Below, one piece after another: positions 7,845-17,116 of a stretch of DNA of 64,000 nt. A program made the position numbers and the translations under genes. How positions within the stretch are numbered: position 1 is the stretch's first letter; each line of letters opens with the position of its first letter. This DNA is from Jeotgalibaca sp052266715 (lineage in GTDB: Bacteria > Bacillota > Bacilli > Lactobacillales > Aerococcaceae), in the NCBI GenBank assembly GCA_052266715.1, contig JBQPRB010000002.1; one strand, written 5' to 3'. The notes under the pieces were generated by a model. That model was not told the origin of the DNA. It saw nothing but the letters and a program-made list of their open reading frames with translations, and did not search any database.

Positions 7845-9188
7845 GTGAGCACCCAACAATATTTAACGGTAACAGCTCTAACAAAATACATAAAGCGTAA
7901 ATTTGATGCTGATCCCTATCTAGAACGGGTTTTTTTAACGGGTGAAGTTTCTAACTATAGAAAACGGCCGAATCACCAATATTTTAGTATCAAAGATGAT
8001 AACTCTGTTATAGCAGCAGTCATGTATCGGGGAGAATTTAACCGACTCAAGTTCAAGCTTGAGGATGGCATGAAAGTTTTGGTCATCGGTCGGGTAAATG
8101 TTTATGAACCAAGCGGAAGCTACAATATAGTCGTTGAACATATGGAGCCCGATGGCATCGGCGCCTTATATCAAGCTTATTCAGAATTAAAAGAGAGACT
8201 GTCCAAAGAAGGATTGTTCAGTCGCCCGAAAAAAACTTTACCAAAATATCCAAAAAAAATAGCAATAGTAACAAGCCAGAGTGGGGCAGTCATTAAAGAT
8301 ATCATGACTACGATTAAAAGACGTTATCCCATTGTCCAATTAGTTCTTTATCCAACAGTTGTTCAAGGAAAAGACTCTGCCCAGAGCATTGTTACGAACT
8401 TAAAACGGATTAATGAAACGGAAGATTTTGATTTGGCAATTATCGGACGTGGTGGGGGTTCCATTGAAGATTTATGGTCTTTTAATGAAGAAGCGGTCAT
8501 CAGACAAATAGTTGCCATGAATATTCCAATTATTTCTTCAGTTGGCCATGAAACGGATACAACACTTTCTGACTTGGCGGCTGATGTACGAGCAGCGACA
8601 CCGACAGCTGCAGCAGAATTATCCGTTCCCGTATTGGCAGAAGTGCTCTTATCTATTCAAAAAGAAGAACAGCGCCTCTATCAAGTGATGCGTAATAAAG
8701 TAGCCATCGGAAGTGAAAAATTAAATCGCCTCATGCACTCCTATGTTTTCAGGCAACCAAAGCGTTTGTATGAAGGGCATTTGATGAGGGTAGATCAATT
8801 AACTTCCAATCTTCAAACAGTTGCCATGAAAATGATGGAACAGCAAACCCATAACCATCACCGTCTCGAACTGCAATTGAGAAATGTAAATCCACTCAAT
8901 CAAGTTCGCATCTTAATAGAAACCTGGAAAAATGCGGATGAGGATTTGCATGAAACGATGTTGCGTTATATGGATAAACAAAAACAAGAGCTTTCCCAAA
9001 AAATGGTTTCCCTTGATATGTTAAGCCCCCTAAAAATCATGAACCGTGGATATGCATACATCCAGGATGAGAATGGTATTTTAAAATCCGTTGATGATGC
9101 AAAATTAAATCAAACTGTAGAGATCCACTTGCTCGACGGAAACTTGAAAGCTAAAATCATTGAAATCAAGGAGAATGAACATGACTGA
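7845..9188 (+). CDS. xseA: Exodeoxyribonuclease VII large subunit
   Basis: Large subunit of the ssDNA-specific exonuclease VII. An N-terminal OB-fold (VFLTGEVSNYRKRPNHQYFS) binds DNA. The catalytic region contains IAIVTSQSGAVIKDI, IIGRGGGSIEDLWSFNEE, PIISSVGHETDTTLSDLAAD and AATPTAAAEL. A long helical C-terminal part should hold the small subunits. GTG 7845 follows GAGGTGG. The 3-prime end overlaps xseB by eight bases. Confidence 0.97.
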   Translation: MSTQQYLTVTALTKYIKRKFDADPYLERVFLTGEVSNYRKRPNHQYFSIKDDNSVIAAVMYRGEFNRLKFKLEDGMKVLVIGRVNVYEPSGSYNIVVEHMEPDGIGALYQAYSELKERLSKEGLFSRPKKTLPKYPKKIAIVTSQSGAVIKDIMTTIKRRYPIVQLVLYPTVVQGKDSAQSIVTNLKRINETEDFDLAIIGRGGGSIEDLWSFNEEAVIRQIVAMNIPIISSVGHETDTTLSDLAADVRAATPTAAAELSVPVLAEVLLSIQKEEQRLYQVMRNKVAIGSEKLNRLMHSYVFRQPKRLYEGHLMRVDQLTSNLQTVAMKMMEQQTHNHHRLELQLRNVNPLNQVRILIETWKNADEDLHETMLRYMDKQKQELSQKMVSLDMLSPLKIMNRGYAYIQDENGILKSVDDAKLNQTVEIHLLDGNLKAKIIEIKENEHD

Positions 9189-9414
9189 TAAAGAATTAAA
9201 TGGACTCACTTTTGAAGATGCCATGGCGAAATTGGAAGCCATTGTTACAAAGTTAGAATCTGGCGATGTACCGTTAGAAGATGCGTTATCAAATTTTCAA
9301 GAGGGAATGGTCTTAAGCAAATATTGTCAAGATACCCTAAATAATGCTGAACGGACATTGACTAAAATGATCTCTCCTGACGGGGATATCCAGGATTTAG
9401 AGACTTTGGAATAA
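9181..9414 (+). CDS. xseB: Exodeoxyribonuclease VII small subunit
   Basis: Small helical partner of XseA. The product of 77 residues carries LTFEDAMAKLEAIVTKLESG and the following LEDALSNFQEGM block. ATG 9181 is seven bases after AAGGAG (9168-9173); the ATG at 9175 is too near. It overlaps xseA, consistent with stoichiometric coupling. Confidence 0.96.
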   Translation: MTDKELNGLTFEDAMAKLEAIVTKLESGDVPLEDALSNFQEGMVLSKYCQDTLNNAERTLTKMISPDGDIQDLETLE

Positions 9415-9432
9415 TCAGAAATGGGTGAAATA

Positions 9433-10341
9433 ATGGAAAAGGAATTAAAAAAATATATGCTGGAATTTGAAGAGTATATGGAAGGAAATTTAAATCGCTA
9501 TGCGAATGATTCTGATACTCTCAAATCGGCCATGACCTATGCACTTTCTACAGGTGGAAAAAGGTTCCGCCCTATGTTGCTCTTGGCTGTTGTTCAATTC
9601 GGTAACGGGGATATGACTCAAGCTTTTCCGGTAGCAGCGGCATTAGAATGGATTCATACTTATTCATTAATTCATGATGATTTACCTGCGATGGATAATG
9701 ACGACTATCGCAGAGGAAAGCTTACGACCCATAAAAAATTTAATGAAGCGATAGCTATTTTAGCGGGTGATGCAATGCTGACTACCGCCTTCACGATGAT
9801 TTTGGATCATGAAGAGTTGCCGCTCAATAAAAGGGTCCAACTTGCAAAAAATTTGGCGGTCGCAGCTGGTCCTAAAGGAATGGTATCTGGACAAATGGCG
9901 GATATCGAAGGCGAAAGCAAAGAGTTAACATTGGAAGAATTACAAGCAATCCATCGTCAAAAAACGGGTGCCTTGATTGAATATGCGATTTCTGCCGGTA
10001 GCCTCATTGCGGATATACCGGTAAATGCATCCATCTCACTTTTGAGTTATGCAAAACATTTAGGATTAGCCTATCAAATTCATAATGATTTAAAAGATGT
10101 TGTTTATGATTCTGACCAATCCGGAAAAAAAGCAGGCCAAGACGCTGAATTAGGGAAAAATACGTATCCTTCGTTATTAGGGTTGGAACCTGCCCTAAAA
10201 CAATTGGAAGGCGAAATCGAGGCTGCAGAAAAAGAAATTAATAATTTAGCGCGTTCGCTTGAATCTGGAACATACAATTTAGAAAGTTTGAATATATTAC
10301 TCCAGATGATGGATTATGTCAGGATTGAAATGGGAGCATAA
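9433..10341 (+). CDS. ispA: Polyprenyl (farnesyl/geranyl) diphosphate synthase
   Basis: Short-chain trans-isoprenyl diphosphate synthase making GPP/FPP, the precursor for undecaprenyl phosphate and quinones. GGKRFRPML and the first aspartate-rich motif DDLPAMDND, then RRGKLTTHKKF, fit the family. The second motif reads NDLKD instead of the usual DDxxD. ATG 9433 is taken because GGGTG lies just upstream; ATG 9421 is an alternative. It follows xseB as in Bacillus, but no dxs gene follows. Confidence 0.93.
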   Translation: MEKELKKYMLEFEEYMEGNLNRYANDSDTLKSAMTYALSTGGKRFRPMLLLAVVQFGNGDMTQAFPVAAALEWIHTYSLIHDDLPAMDNDDYRRGKLTTHKKFNEAIAILAGDAMLTTAFTMILDHEELPLNKRVQLAKNLAVAAGPKGMVSGQMADIEGESKELTLEELQAIHRQKTGALIEYAISAGSLIADIPVNASISLLSYAKHLGLAYQIHNDLKDVVYDSDQSGKKAGQDAELGKNTYPSLLGLEPALKQLEGEIEAAEKEINNLARSLESGTYNLESLNILLQMMDYVRIEMGA

Positions 10342-10344
10342 AAG

Positions 10345-11184
10345 ATGGAAAAAGAACGGATTGATTTATTAGTAGTGCAACAAGGACTTACTGATTCACG
10401 CGAAAAAGCAAAGCGAATGATTATGGCAGGCCAAATTTATGACCAAAACAATTTACGTTATGATAAACCCGGTGAAAAGGTACCAGTCATTACCCAACTG
10501 CACATAAAAGGGGAAACGTTAAAGTATGTGAGTCGTGGGGGATTGAAACTAGAAAAAGCACTTGATGTTTTTGATATCTCGCTAGAGGGAATCATCGTAT
10601 TGGATATTGGCTCGTCTACAGGCGGTTTTACTGATGTAGCGCTACAAAATGGCGCTTCTCATTGTTATGCACTTGATGTAGGAACAAACCAACTCGATTG
10701 GAAAATCAGAAATGATGAACGTGTCACAACAATGGAACAAACTAATTTCCGCTATAGTAAACTGGAAGATTTTAAAGAAGGGCAACCGGGCTTTGCCTGT
10801 ATGGACGTATCTTTCATTTCATTAAAACTGATTCTTCCCGTCTTAAAGACAATTCTAAAACCTGGTGGTTCAGCCGTAGCTTTGATTAAACCGCAATTTG
10901 AAGCTGGAAAAGAAAAAGTCGGGAAAAAAGGGATTGTTTCTGATCCGAGCGTTCATAAACAAGTACTGGAAGAAATACTTGCATTTGCAAATTTGACAGG
11001 CTTTGATGTAGCTGGCCTGGATTTTTCTCCTATTACCGGAGGAACAGGGAATATAGAGTTCTTGGCTCATTTAGTAGCGACAGAAGATAGTGCTCTGGGG
11101 ACGACCTCTGGAGAAGTTTCTATAGACGCTGTTATCGAGGATGCGCATGAGCAACTAAAAAATAAAACCATTCGGCTTCACTGA
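10345..11184 (+). CDS. tlyA: TlyA family rRNA methyltransferase (S4 and FtsJ-like domains)
   Basis: TlyA/YqxC family. An S4 RNA-binding domain (residues about 5-65, RIDLLVVQQGLTDSREKAKR) is fused to an FtsJ-like SAM methyltransferase with the SAM loop VLDIGSSTGGFTDVALQNGA, then ALDVGTNQL, and FACMDVSFISLKLILP. TlyA in mycobacteria 2-prime-O-methylates 16S and 23S rRNA; the Firmicute orthologue is less well studied. The gene starts three bases after ispA and is followed 18 bases later by recN, with no argR between them. Confidence 0.92.
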   Translation: MEKERIDLLVVQQGLTDSREKAKRMIMAGQIYDQNNLRYDKPGEKVPVITQLHIKGETLKYVSRGGLKLEKALDVFDISLEGIIVLDIGSSTGGFTDVALQNGASHCYALDVGTNQLDWKIRNDERVTTMEQTNFRYSKLEDFKEGQPGFACMDVSFISLKLILPVLKTILKPGGSAVALIKPQFEAGKEKVGKKGIVSDPSVHKQVLEEILAFANLTGFDVAGLDFSPITGGTGNIEFLAHLVATEDSALGTTSGEVSIDAVIEDAHEQLKNKTIRLH

Positions 11185-11202
11185 TACGTAAGGAGAATTG
11201 AC

Positions 11203-12885
11203 ATGTTGCAAGAACTAGCAATAAAAAATTTCGCAATTATCGATAACCTAACAATTAGTTTTGATGGTGGAATGACCGTACTTACAGGTGAGACGGGTGC
11301 CGGTAAATCCATTATTATTGATGCTGTTGGTTTATTGGCAGGTGGAAGAGCAAGTTCAGATTTAATACGTCATGGGGAGAATAAGACAGTTGTGCAAGGC
11401 TTATTTGAAATGCCCTCAACACCCATACTTGCTCGCTTGATGGAAGAATATGGTATAACCCCTGACCCCGACCAAGTCATTCTCCAACGAGAACTCAGCG
11501 TTAGCGGAAAAAATGTTACGCGTGTAAATGGGACCATTGTCACTGTTGCTGTTTTACGAGAAATTGCCGGTTATCTCATTGATATACATGGGCAAAATGA
11601 ACATCAAGAATTAATGAATCCGCAGAAACATTTGTATTTACTGGATCAGTTTGGAGACGCATCACTTCAAAAGCTAGTGAATGATTATGACAATTTGTAC
11701 AGGGAATTCCAGCAAATCCAAAGTGAACGTTCAAATTTAATGGTGGATGAACAACAAAATATTCAAAGAATCGATCTTTTGACCTTTCAGATAAATGAAA
11801 TTGAACAAGCAAATTTACAAGATGATAATGAAGAAACAACCTTGTTAGAAGAACGTACATTATTGGCGAATTACCAGAGAATTTTGCAGGGGTTGACTAC
11901 TTTATATGCAGTCCTTCAAGGCGAAGAGGGTAATGCTATCGATCAAGTGGGATTAGGTCTAGAAGCGATCCAACGGATAGAAACATTTGGACAAAGTTAC
12001 CAAGAATTGGCTACCAGTGTATCTGAGGCCTATTTTCAACTCCAGGATGTTGCGACCACGACCCGTAATGAAATCGATGAAATGAGTTATGACGAAGGTC
12101 GTCTTAATGAGATTGAACTGCGGCTGGAAACATTGAAGCAATTGCGACGTAAATATGGTGAATCAATTACTGAGATAAAATCATATTATGAATCCATACA
12201 AGTGGAACTGGACATGATCTCAAATAAGGAAAGTTATTTGGAAAAGTTACAGAAACGCTTTGATACTGCGTATACACAACTAGTTGAGACGGGTCAGTTA
12301 TTAACTGAAAAGCGTCGAGAGATAGCCCGTAAATTAGAGTTGGAAGTCCAAAACCAGCTAAAAGCACTCTATATGGAAAAAGCAACTTTCCAAGTTGTGT
12401 TTGACTCCCAACAAAACATCCGACCGCATGGTCTCCATGCCCTGGAATTCTATATTGCGCCTAATGTTGGTGAACCGCCAAAACCATTGGCAAAAATAGC
12501 CAGTGGGGGAGAAATGTCCCGTATGATGTTAGCCATGAAAACTATTTTCACGCAAACACAAGGTATTACCAGCATTATTTTCGATGAGGTGGATACAGGT
12601 GTCAGCGGAAGAGTTGCTCAAGCTATCGCTAATAAAATCCATGCTGTATCCAAGCACTCGCAAGTTCTTTGTATTACACATTTAGCCCAAGTAGCAGCCA
12701 TAAGTGACCACCACTTTTTCATTGAAAAAGAAGTCAGCAACGAACGGACATATACGCATGTTGAAAAAATTTCCGGCGAAAAACGAACGACTGAAATCGC
12801 CAGAATGTTAGCGGGGACCGAGATTACAGATTTGTCTATTGCTCACGCTGAAGAATTGCTGGATTTAGCAAAGAAGGAAAAGTGA
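11203..12885 (+). CDS. recN: DNA repair protein RecN
   Basis: SMC-like ATPase acting early in double-strand break repair. The N-terminal half contains LAIKNFAIIDNLTISF and Walker A GETGAGKSIIIDAV (about residues 28-41), followed by QNEHQELMNP. The central region is coiled coil. The C-terminal half has the ABC signature IASGGEMSRMMLAM, Walker B SIIFDEVDTGVSG and the ITHLAQVAA switch. The 560-residue length is standard. AAGGAG sits ahead of the ATG. Confidence 0.97.
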   Translation: MLQELAIKNFAIIDNLTISFDGGMTVLTGETGAGKSIIIDAVGLLAGGRASSDLIRHGENKTVVQGLFEMPSTPILARLMEEYGITPDPDQVILQRELSVSGKNVTRVNGTIVTVAVLREIAGYLIDIHGQNEHQELMNPQKHLYLLDQFGDASLQKLVNDYDNLYREFQQIQSERSNLMVDEQQNIQRIDLLTFQINEIEQANLQDDNEETTLLEERTLLANYQRILQGLTTLYAVLQGEEGNAIDQVGLGLEAIQRIETFGQSYQELATSVSEAYFQLQDVATTTRNEIDEMSYDEGRLNEIELRLETLKQLRRKYGESITEIKSYYESIQVELDMISNKESYLEKLQKRFDTAYTQLVETGQLLTEKRREIARKLELEVQNQLKALYMEKATFQVVFDSQQNIRPHGLHALEFYIAPNVGEPPKPLAKIASGGEMSRMMLAMKTIFTQTQGITSIIFDEVDTGVSGRVAQAIANKIHAVSKHSQVLCITHLAQVAAISDHHFFIEKEVSNERTYTHVEKISGEKRTTEIARMLAGTEITDLSIAHAEELLDLAKKEK

Positions 12886-12898
12886 GGAGAGCGTGATT

Positions 12899-13636
12899 AT
12901 GCGGACACATATTTTGGGGCATCGCGGCAGTAAGGGAACGGCACCTGAAAACACTTTGATTTCATTTAAACAAGCCTTGGAAACCGGATGTGACGGTATC
13001 GAGTTGGATGTTCATCTATCCAAAGATAAAGTTCCCGTTGTCATACATGATGAATCTGTTGATCGGACGACAAATGGGAAGGGCTTAGTCCAATCATTCA
13101 CGGTCGAAGAATTGAAAAAATTGGATGCGGGACGCTGGTTCAAGAAAAAATTCGCGGATGAACAAATCCCCACGCTCGAAGAAGTATTACTTTTTTTGAA
13201 ACATGAACATTTTGACGGAATATTGAATATAGAATTAAAGACTGATCAGATTGATTATCAAGACATAGAGCTTATTGTGTTAAATTTGGTAGAGACTATC
13301 CAGCCGACGTACAAGATTATCTATTCCAGTTTTAATTATGATACATTAGAAAGGCTTTTAGCGATTAATCCCCAGGCAGAATTTGGCATTTTATTCGGTA
13401 AGCAAGGTTTGGAAGCCAAGCGCTTGTCAAATGGTATTCCTGTTCAATCCTGGCATGGTCGTTTTACGCTAATAAACCGGATGATTCGTTCCAATACCGA
13501 TAATTTCCCCTTGCGTCTATGGACAGTTAATAGCCTTTTTGATTTGGGTTACTGCTTAAGTAAAAATGTGGATACGATTATTACCGATTATCCGGGTAGG
13601 GCAATGAAAGTGAGGAAACAAATTCAAGGTGAGTAA
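12899..13636 (+). CDS. Glycerophosphodiester phosphodiesterase (GDPD)
   Basis: TIM-barrel phosphodiesterase that splits glycerophosphodiesters to glycerol-3-phosphate and an alcohol. The catalytic signature ILGHRGSKGTAPENTLISF, then GIELDVHLSKDKVPVVIHD and DRTTNGKG, gives both catalytic histidines and the metal-binding glutamate and aspartate. There is no signal peptide, so it is probably cytosolic (UgpQ/YqiK-like). ATG 12899 is ten bases after GAGGAGAG; GTG 12893 is too close. It is inserted between recN and miaA. Confidence 0.92.
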   Translation: MRTHILGHRGSKGTAPENTLISFKQALETGCDGIELDVHLSKDKVPVVIHDESVDRTTNGKGLVQSFTVEELKKLDAGRWFKKKFADEQIPTLEEVLLFLKHEHFDGILNIELKTDQIDYQDIELIVLNLVETIQPTYKIIYSSFNYDTLERLLAINPQAEFGILFGKQGLEAKRLSNGIPVQSWHGRFTLINRMIRSNTDNFPLRLWTVNSLFDLGYCLSKNVDTIITDYPGRAMKVRKQIQGE

Positions 13637-14603
13637 TAAACCAAAAATTATTGTAATCATGGGACCAACTGCCGTTGGTAAGACAGCTCTTAGTATTTCA
13701 CTGGCTAAAAAATTCAATGGTGAAATCGTTAATGGCGATTCCTTGCAGGTATACCGCCAATTGGATATTGGTACGGCGAAAGTAACAAAAGAAGAAATGG
13801 CGGGTATTCCCCATCATTTAATAGATATCGTTGATGTCCACGAACCCTATAATGCGAGTGACTTTAAAAAAGCAGCTGAGCAAGCTATCCAGCTTATCTT
13901 GGAAAAAGGGAAGCTCCCGATTATTGTAGGCGGATCAGGGTTATATATACAGGGATTGTTAAATGACATGCATTTTGGAAATGCGGGTGAAGATTTAGTG
14001 TATCGTGGCATGCTGGAGGAATATTTAAAAGACGCTGGTGCTCAAGCATTATGGCAGAAATTAAACGAAGTTGACCCTACAGCAGCTGAAAATATCCATC
14101 CTAATAATTCAAGACGAGTTATCCGTGCGTTGGAAGCCATCCACGTAAGTGGGGTTTTATTTTCTGAACAGGAAGATATTTCTCAGGAACCAAAATTTGA
14201 GGCGCTATTAATTGCTTTAAATTGTGAACGGGAAGTCTTGTATGACCGTATTAATAGACGCGTGGACATGATGGTTGAAGCTGGAGTGCTCGATGAGGCC
14301 CGTTTATTGCATGGATTGGCTGATAAAGAAATGAATCAAGCACATAAAGGAATCGGCTATAAAGAATGGTTCCCATATCTAGATGGCAGGATTGCTTTTG
14401 AAGAAGCAATAGCAAGTGTCAAACAAAATTCCCGTCGTTACGCCAAACGTCAGCTGACTTGGTTTCGCAATCGGATGAAAAACGTTCACTGGTTCGACGT
14501 GACCGATCAAAGCTATTTAAAAGAAGTACAGCAACTAACTGAAGCATTTAGAAAGGAGGAAACACCATCGAAACAGCAAACGAAAGAGAAAAAGTTATTT
14601 TAG
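13629..14603 (+). CDS. miaA: tRNA dimethylallyltransferase MiaA
   Basis: Transfers the dimethylallyl group to A37 of tRNAs reading UNN codons. The P-loop IIVIMGPTAVGKTALSI, then NGDSLQVYRQLDIGTAK, PHHLIDIVD, IIVGGSGLYIQGLL, RRVIRALE and the C-terminal KQNSRRYAKRQLTWFRN are diagnostic. GTG 13629 overlaps the end of the GDPD gene. Its last codons contain the AAAGGAGG that serves hflX. Confidence 0.97.
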   Translation: MSNKPKIIVIMGPTAVGKTALSISLAKKFNGEIVNGDSLQVYRQLDIGTAKVTKEEMAGIPHHLIDIVDVHEPYNASDFKKAAEQAIQLILEKGKLPIIVGGSGLYIQGLLNDMHFGNAGEDLVYRGMLEEYLKDAGAQALWQKLNEVDPTAAENIHPNNSRRVIRALEAIHVSGVLFSEQEDISQEPKFEALLIALNCEREVLYDRINRRVDMMVEAGVLDEARLLHGLADKEMNQAHKGIGYKEWFPYLDGRIAFEEAIASVKQNSRRYAKRQLTWFRNRMKNVHWFDVTDQSYLKEVQQLTEAFRKEETPSKQQTKEKKLF

Positions 14604-15820
14604 TGAGTGTTCAAACAAGACAAAGTGATGATTTATTTGAGTATGAATTAGAAGAATTAAAAAGATTGACTGAAACGGCTCAAGGGGAAGTTGTGGCTGT
14701 TTTAACTCAAAAAAAGGACAGCATCGATTCAAAAACTGTCATTGGTAAAGGAAAGATGGAGGAGCTAAGCCACCTGGTAGAAGAATTACAACCGTCAACG
14801 GTCATCTTCGAACAGGAGCTTTCTCCTAGACATATGCGTAATATCCAGGATGTAATTGACTGTAAAGTTATCGACCGCATCCAATTAATACTGGATATTT
14901 TTGCCATGCGGGCAAAAAGTAAAGAAGGGAAGTTACAAGTTTCCCTTGCGCAATTGAATTATTTGTTACCTCGTTTAACCGGGCAAGGGATTAATATGTC
15001 CCGTCTTGGTGGTGGTATAGGCACGAGAGGACCTGGTGAAACGCAATTAGAGACCGACCGTCGTCATATCAATCGTCAAATAACCGAAATCAAGAAAAGT
15101 CTCGCAGAAACAGAGGAGCACCGTAAACGTTCACGTGAAAAAAGAAAAGAAGGTCATGTTTTCCAAATTGGTTTAATAGGGTACACGAACGCAGGTAAAT
15201 CAACCTTGCTAAATCGTTTAACTGACGCCGATACTTTTGAGGAAAACTTGCTATTTGCTACCTTGGACCCACTAACACGCAAAATGACATTTCCCAATCA
15301 ATTTCAGGCTACACTTACAGATACGGTAGGGTTTGTCCAAAATTTGCCCACACAGTTGGTTCATGCGTTTAGGTCCACGCTAGAGGAAAGTAAGAGTGTT
15401 GACTTGTTGTTGCATGTGGTCGATTGCTCACAAGAGTTTGTAGAGCAGCAGGAAGAAACAGTAATGGGCCTAATCCGGGATCTTGATATGGAAGAAATTC
15501 CGGTGATTACTGTCTACAATAAAAAGGATGCTATGCATCCAGACTTCATACCGCATCTACAACCAAATATTGTCATATCAGCATTGGATGCAGAAGATAT
15601 TGACCGCCTGAAAAGTTTTTTATGGGAAGAAGTTAAAAAATTACTTGTTCCCTATACAAAAACAGTCTCTTTATTGGATGGCGGATCAAAGCTGAATCAA
15701 ATTCAGCAAGAAACATTCGTTGAATCAATCGATTTGAATGAAGAAACAAATGAATATGTAGTTACAGGTTATGCGAAAGCTAATTCAAAATGGTTAGGAG
15801 ACAAACGTTTAAATGAGTAG
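14567..15820 (+). CDS. hflX: GTPase HflX
   Basis: Ribosome-associated GTPase that rescues or splits stalled ribosomes. The HflX N-domain contains IGKGKMEEL, LSPRHMRNIQ and IDRIQLILDIFAMRA, followed by the linker GQGINMSRLGGGIGTRGPGETQLE. The G domain has G1 GYTNAGKSTLLN, TLTDTVGFVQNLP and NKKD. The start is unusual: AAAGGAGG (14552-14559) is seven bases before an ATC (14567), and reading from there restores the conserved first strand (EREKVILVSVQ). The first canonical start is GTG 14603, which lacks a ribosome binding site and would cut that strand. An in-frame TAG lies at 14549. Confidence 0.93.
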   Translation: METANEREKVILVSVQTRQSDDLFEYELEELKRLTETAQGEVVAVLTQKKDSIDSKTVIGKGKMEELSHLVEELQPSTVIFEQELSPRHMRNIQDVIDCKVIDRIQLILDIFAMRAKSKEGKLQVSLAQLNYLLPRLTGQGINMSRLGGGIGTRGPGETQLETDRRHINRQITEIKKSLAETEEHRKRSREKRKEGHVFQIGLIGYTNAGKSTLLNRLTDADTFEENLLFATLDPLTRKMTFPNQFQATLTDTVGFVQNLPTQLVHAFRSTLEESKSVDLLLHVVDCSQEFVEQQEETVMGLIRDLDMEEIPVITVYNKKDAMHPDFIPHLQPNIVISALDAEDIDRLKSFLWEEVKKLLVPYTKTVSLLDGGSKLNQIQQETFVESIDLNEETNEYVVTGYAKANSKWLGDKRLNE

Positions 15821-17066
15821 TACTGAAATTAGTCTTATTGATGAAATAGTAGAAAAAGTAGACTTGCAAATTCAACCGATTTTTAACCGGATTCAAAAAA
15901 TAGCCCTTAAAAATCAAAAAAAAGTTTTGGATGGTTTCCGAAAATGTAATGTCAGCGATTATCATTTCAATCCTAGTACGGGTTATGGATACGATGACAT
16001 GGGGCGCGACACATTGGAAGAATTGTACGCGGATATATTTAAAGGAGAAGCCGCCATTGTTCGGCCACAAATCATTTCAGGGACACATGCTATTTCAACT
16101 GCCTTATTAGGCGTATTACGACCAGGTGATGAATTGATGTATGTGACAGGTCAGCCTTACGACACCCTCTTGGATATTGTGGGCGTCACAGGAAATGGCA
16201 TTGGCTCCTTAAAAGAATTTAATATCGGTTACCAACACATCGATTTATTGGAAGATGGCAGCGTTGACTTTAATACTGTTCTGGATCGTGTTTCTGATAA
16301 AACTAAAATAATTGGTATTCAGCGTTCTCGTGGTTATGCCAATCGACCGTCTTTTACCATTGATGAGATTGAAAATATAATTTCAACAATTAAACCTCAC
16401 GTTCCAAATGCTATATTCTTCGTTGATAATTGCTATGGTGAATTCGTGGAAACACGGGAACCTTTGGAAGTTGGGGCGGATTTGATAGCAGGTTCACTTA
16501 TTAAGAATCCTGGCGGTGGAATTGTCAAAATGGGCGGTTATCTAGTGGGTAATGAGGACTTAATCGAGAAGTGTGCTTATCGCCTTACAACGCCAGGAAT
16601 AGGGCGTGAAGCGGGTGCTTCATTATATAGCTTATTGGAAATGTACCAAGGGCTATTCTTGGCTCCTCACGTTGTTGGTGAGGCGGTTAAAGGGGCAGTT
16701 TATACTGCTGCAATGCTCGAAAAATTTGGAGTGGAATCGACACCTAAATGGGATGATCCACGTACGGACCTCATCCAAATGGTTGCTTTACCAGCTAAAG
16801 AGCAAATGATTCAATTTGCTCAAGTGATACAGAAATATTCTCCCGTTGATTCAAATGTTACGCCCATACCTGCACCGATGCCGGGATATGAGGATCAAGT
16901 CATTATGGCGGCAGGGACGTTCATTCAAGGTGCAAGTATTGAATTATCAGCAGACGGACCTATTCGTCCCCCTTATTTATTGTATATTCAAGGTGGGCTG
17001 ACATTTGAACATGTCAAATTGGCAGTAACCCAAGCGGTAGAAGAAGTTTTCGTCGCCAAACTATAA
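15813..17066 (+). CDS. PLP-dependent enzyme of the aluminium-resistance/methionine gamma-lyase-like family (YnbB)
   Basis: PLP-fold enzyme similar to Bacillus YnbB (Alum_res family, often annotated methionine gamma-lyase family). Evidence: NPSTGYGYDDMGRDTLEELYA, the cofactor-side GTHAISTALLGVLRPGDEL, the aspartate-containing IFFVDNCYGEFVE and the lysine loop LIAGSLIKNPGGGIVKMGGY, where the PLP lysine is expected. True substrate is not established. The gene follows hflX as in Bacillus, but glnR-glnA, which usually come next there, are absent. Ribosome binding site AGGAG at about 15796-15800. Confidence 0.88.
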   Translation: MSSTEISLIDEIVEKVDLQIQPIFNRIQKIALKNQKKVLDGFRKCNVSDYHFNPSTGYGYDDMGRDTLEELYADIFKGEAAIVRPQIISGTHAISTALLGVLRPGDELMYVTGQPYDTLLDIVGVTGNGIGSLKEFNIGYQHIDLLEDGSVDFNTVLDRVSDKTKIIGIQRSRGYANRPSFTIDEIENIISTIKPHVPNAIFFVDNCYGEFVETREPLEVGADLIAGSLIKNPGGGIVKMGGYLVGNEDLIEKCAYRLTTPGIGREAGASLYSLLEMYQGLFLAPHVVGEAVKGAVYTAAMLEKFGVESTPKWDDPRTDLIQMVALPAKEQMIQFAQVIQKYSPVDSNVTPIPAPMPGYEDQVIMAAGTFIQGASIELSADGPIRPPYLLYIQGGLTFEHVKLAVTQAVEEVFVAKL

Positions 17067-17071
17067 TATAA

Positions 17072-17105
17072 AAAAGAACCTTCCACTTTTGGAAGGTTCT
17101 TTTAT
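17072..17105. terminator. Bidirectional terminator between ynbB-like and DUF2187 genes
   Basis: AAGAACCTTCC (17074-17084) and GGAAGGTTCTT (17091-17101) form a perfect stem with a six-base loop. It has an A-run on the left and a T-run on the right, so it can serve both converging genes. Confidence 0.9.
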
Positions 17106-17116
17106 TTTGTATTTTA

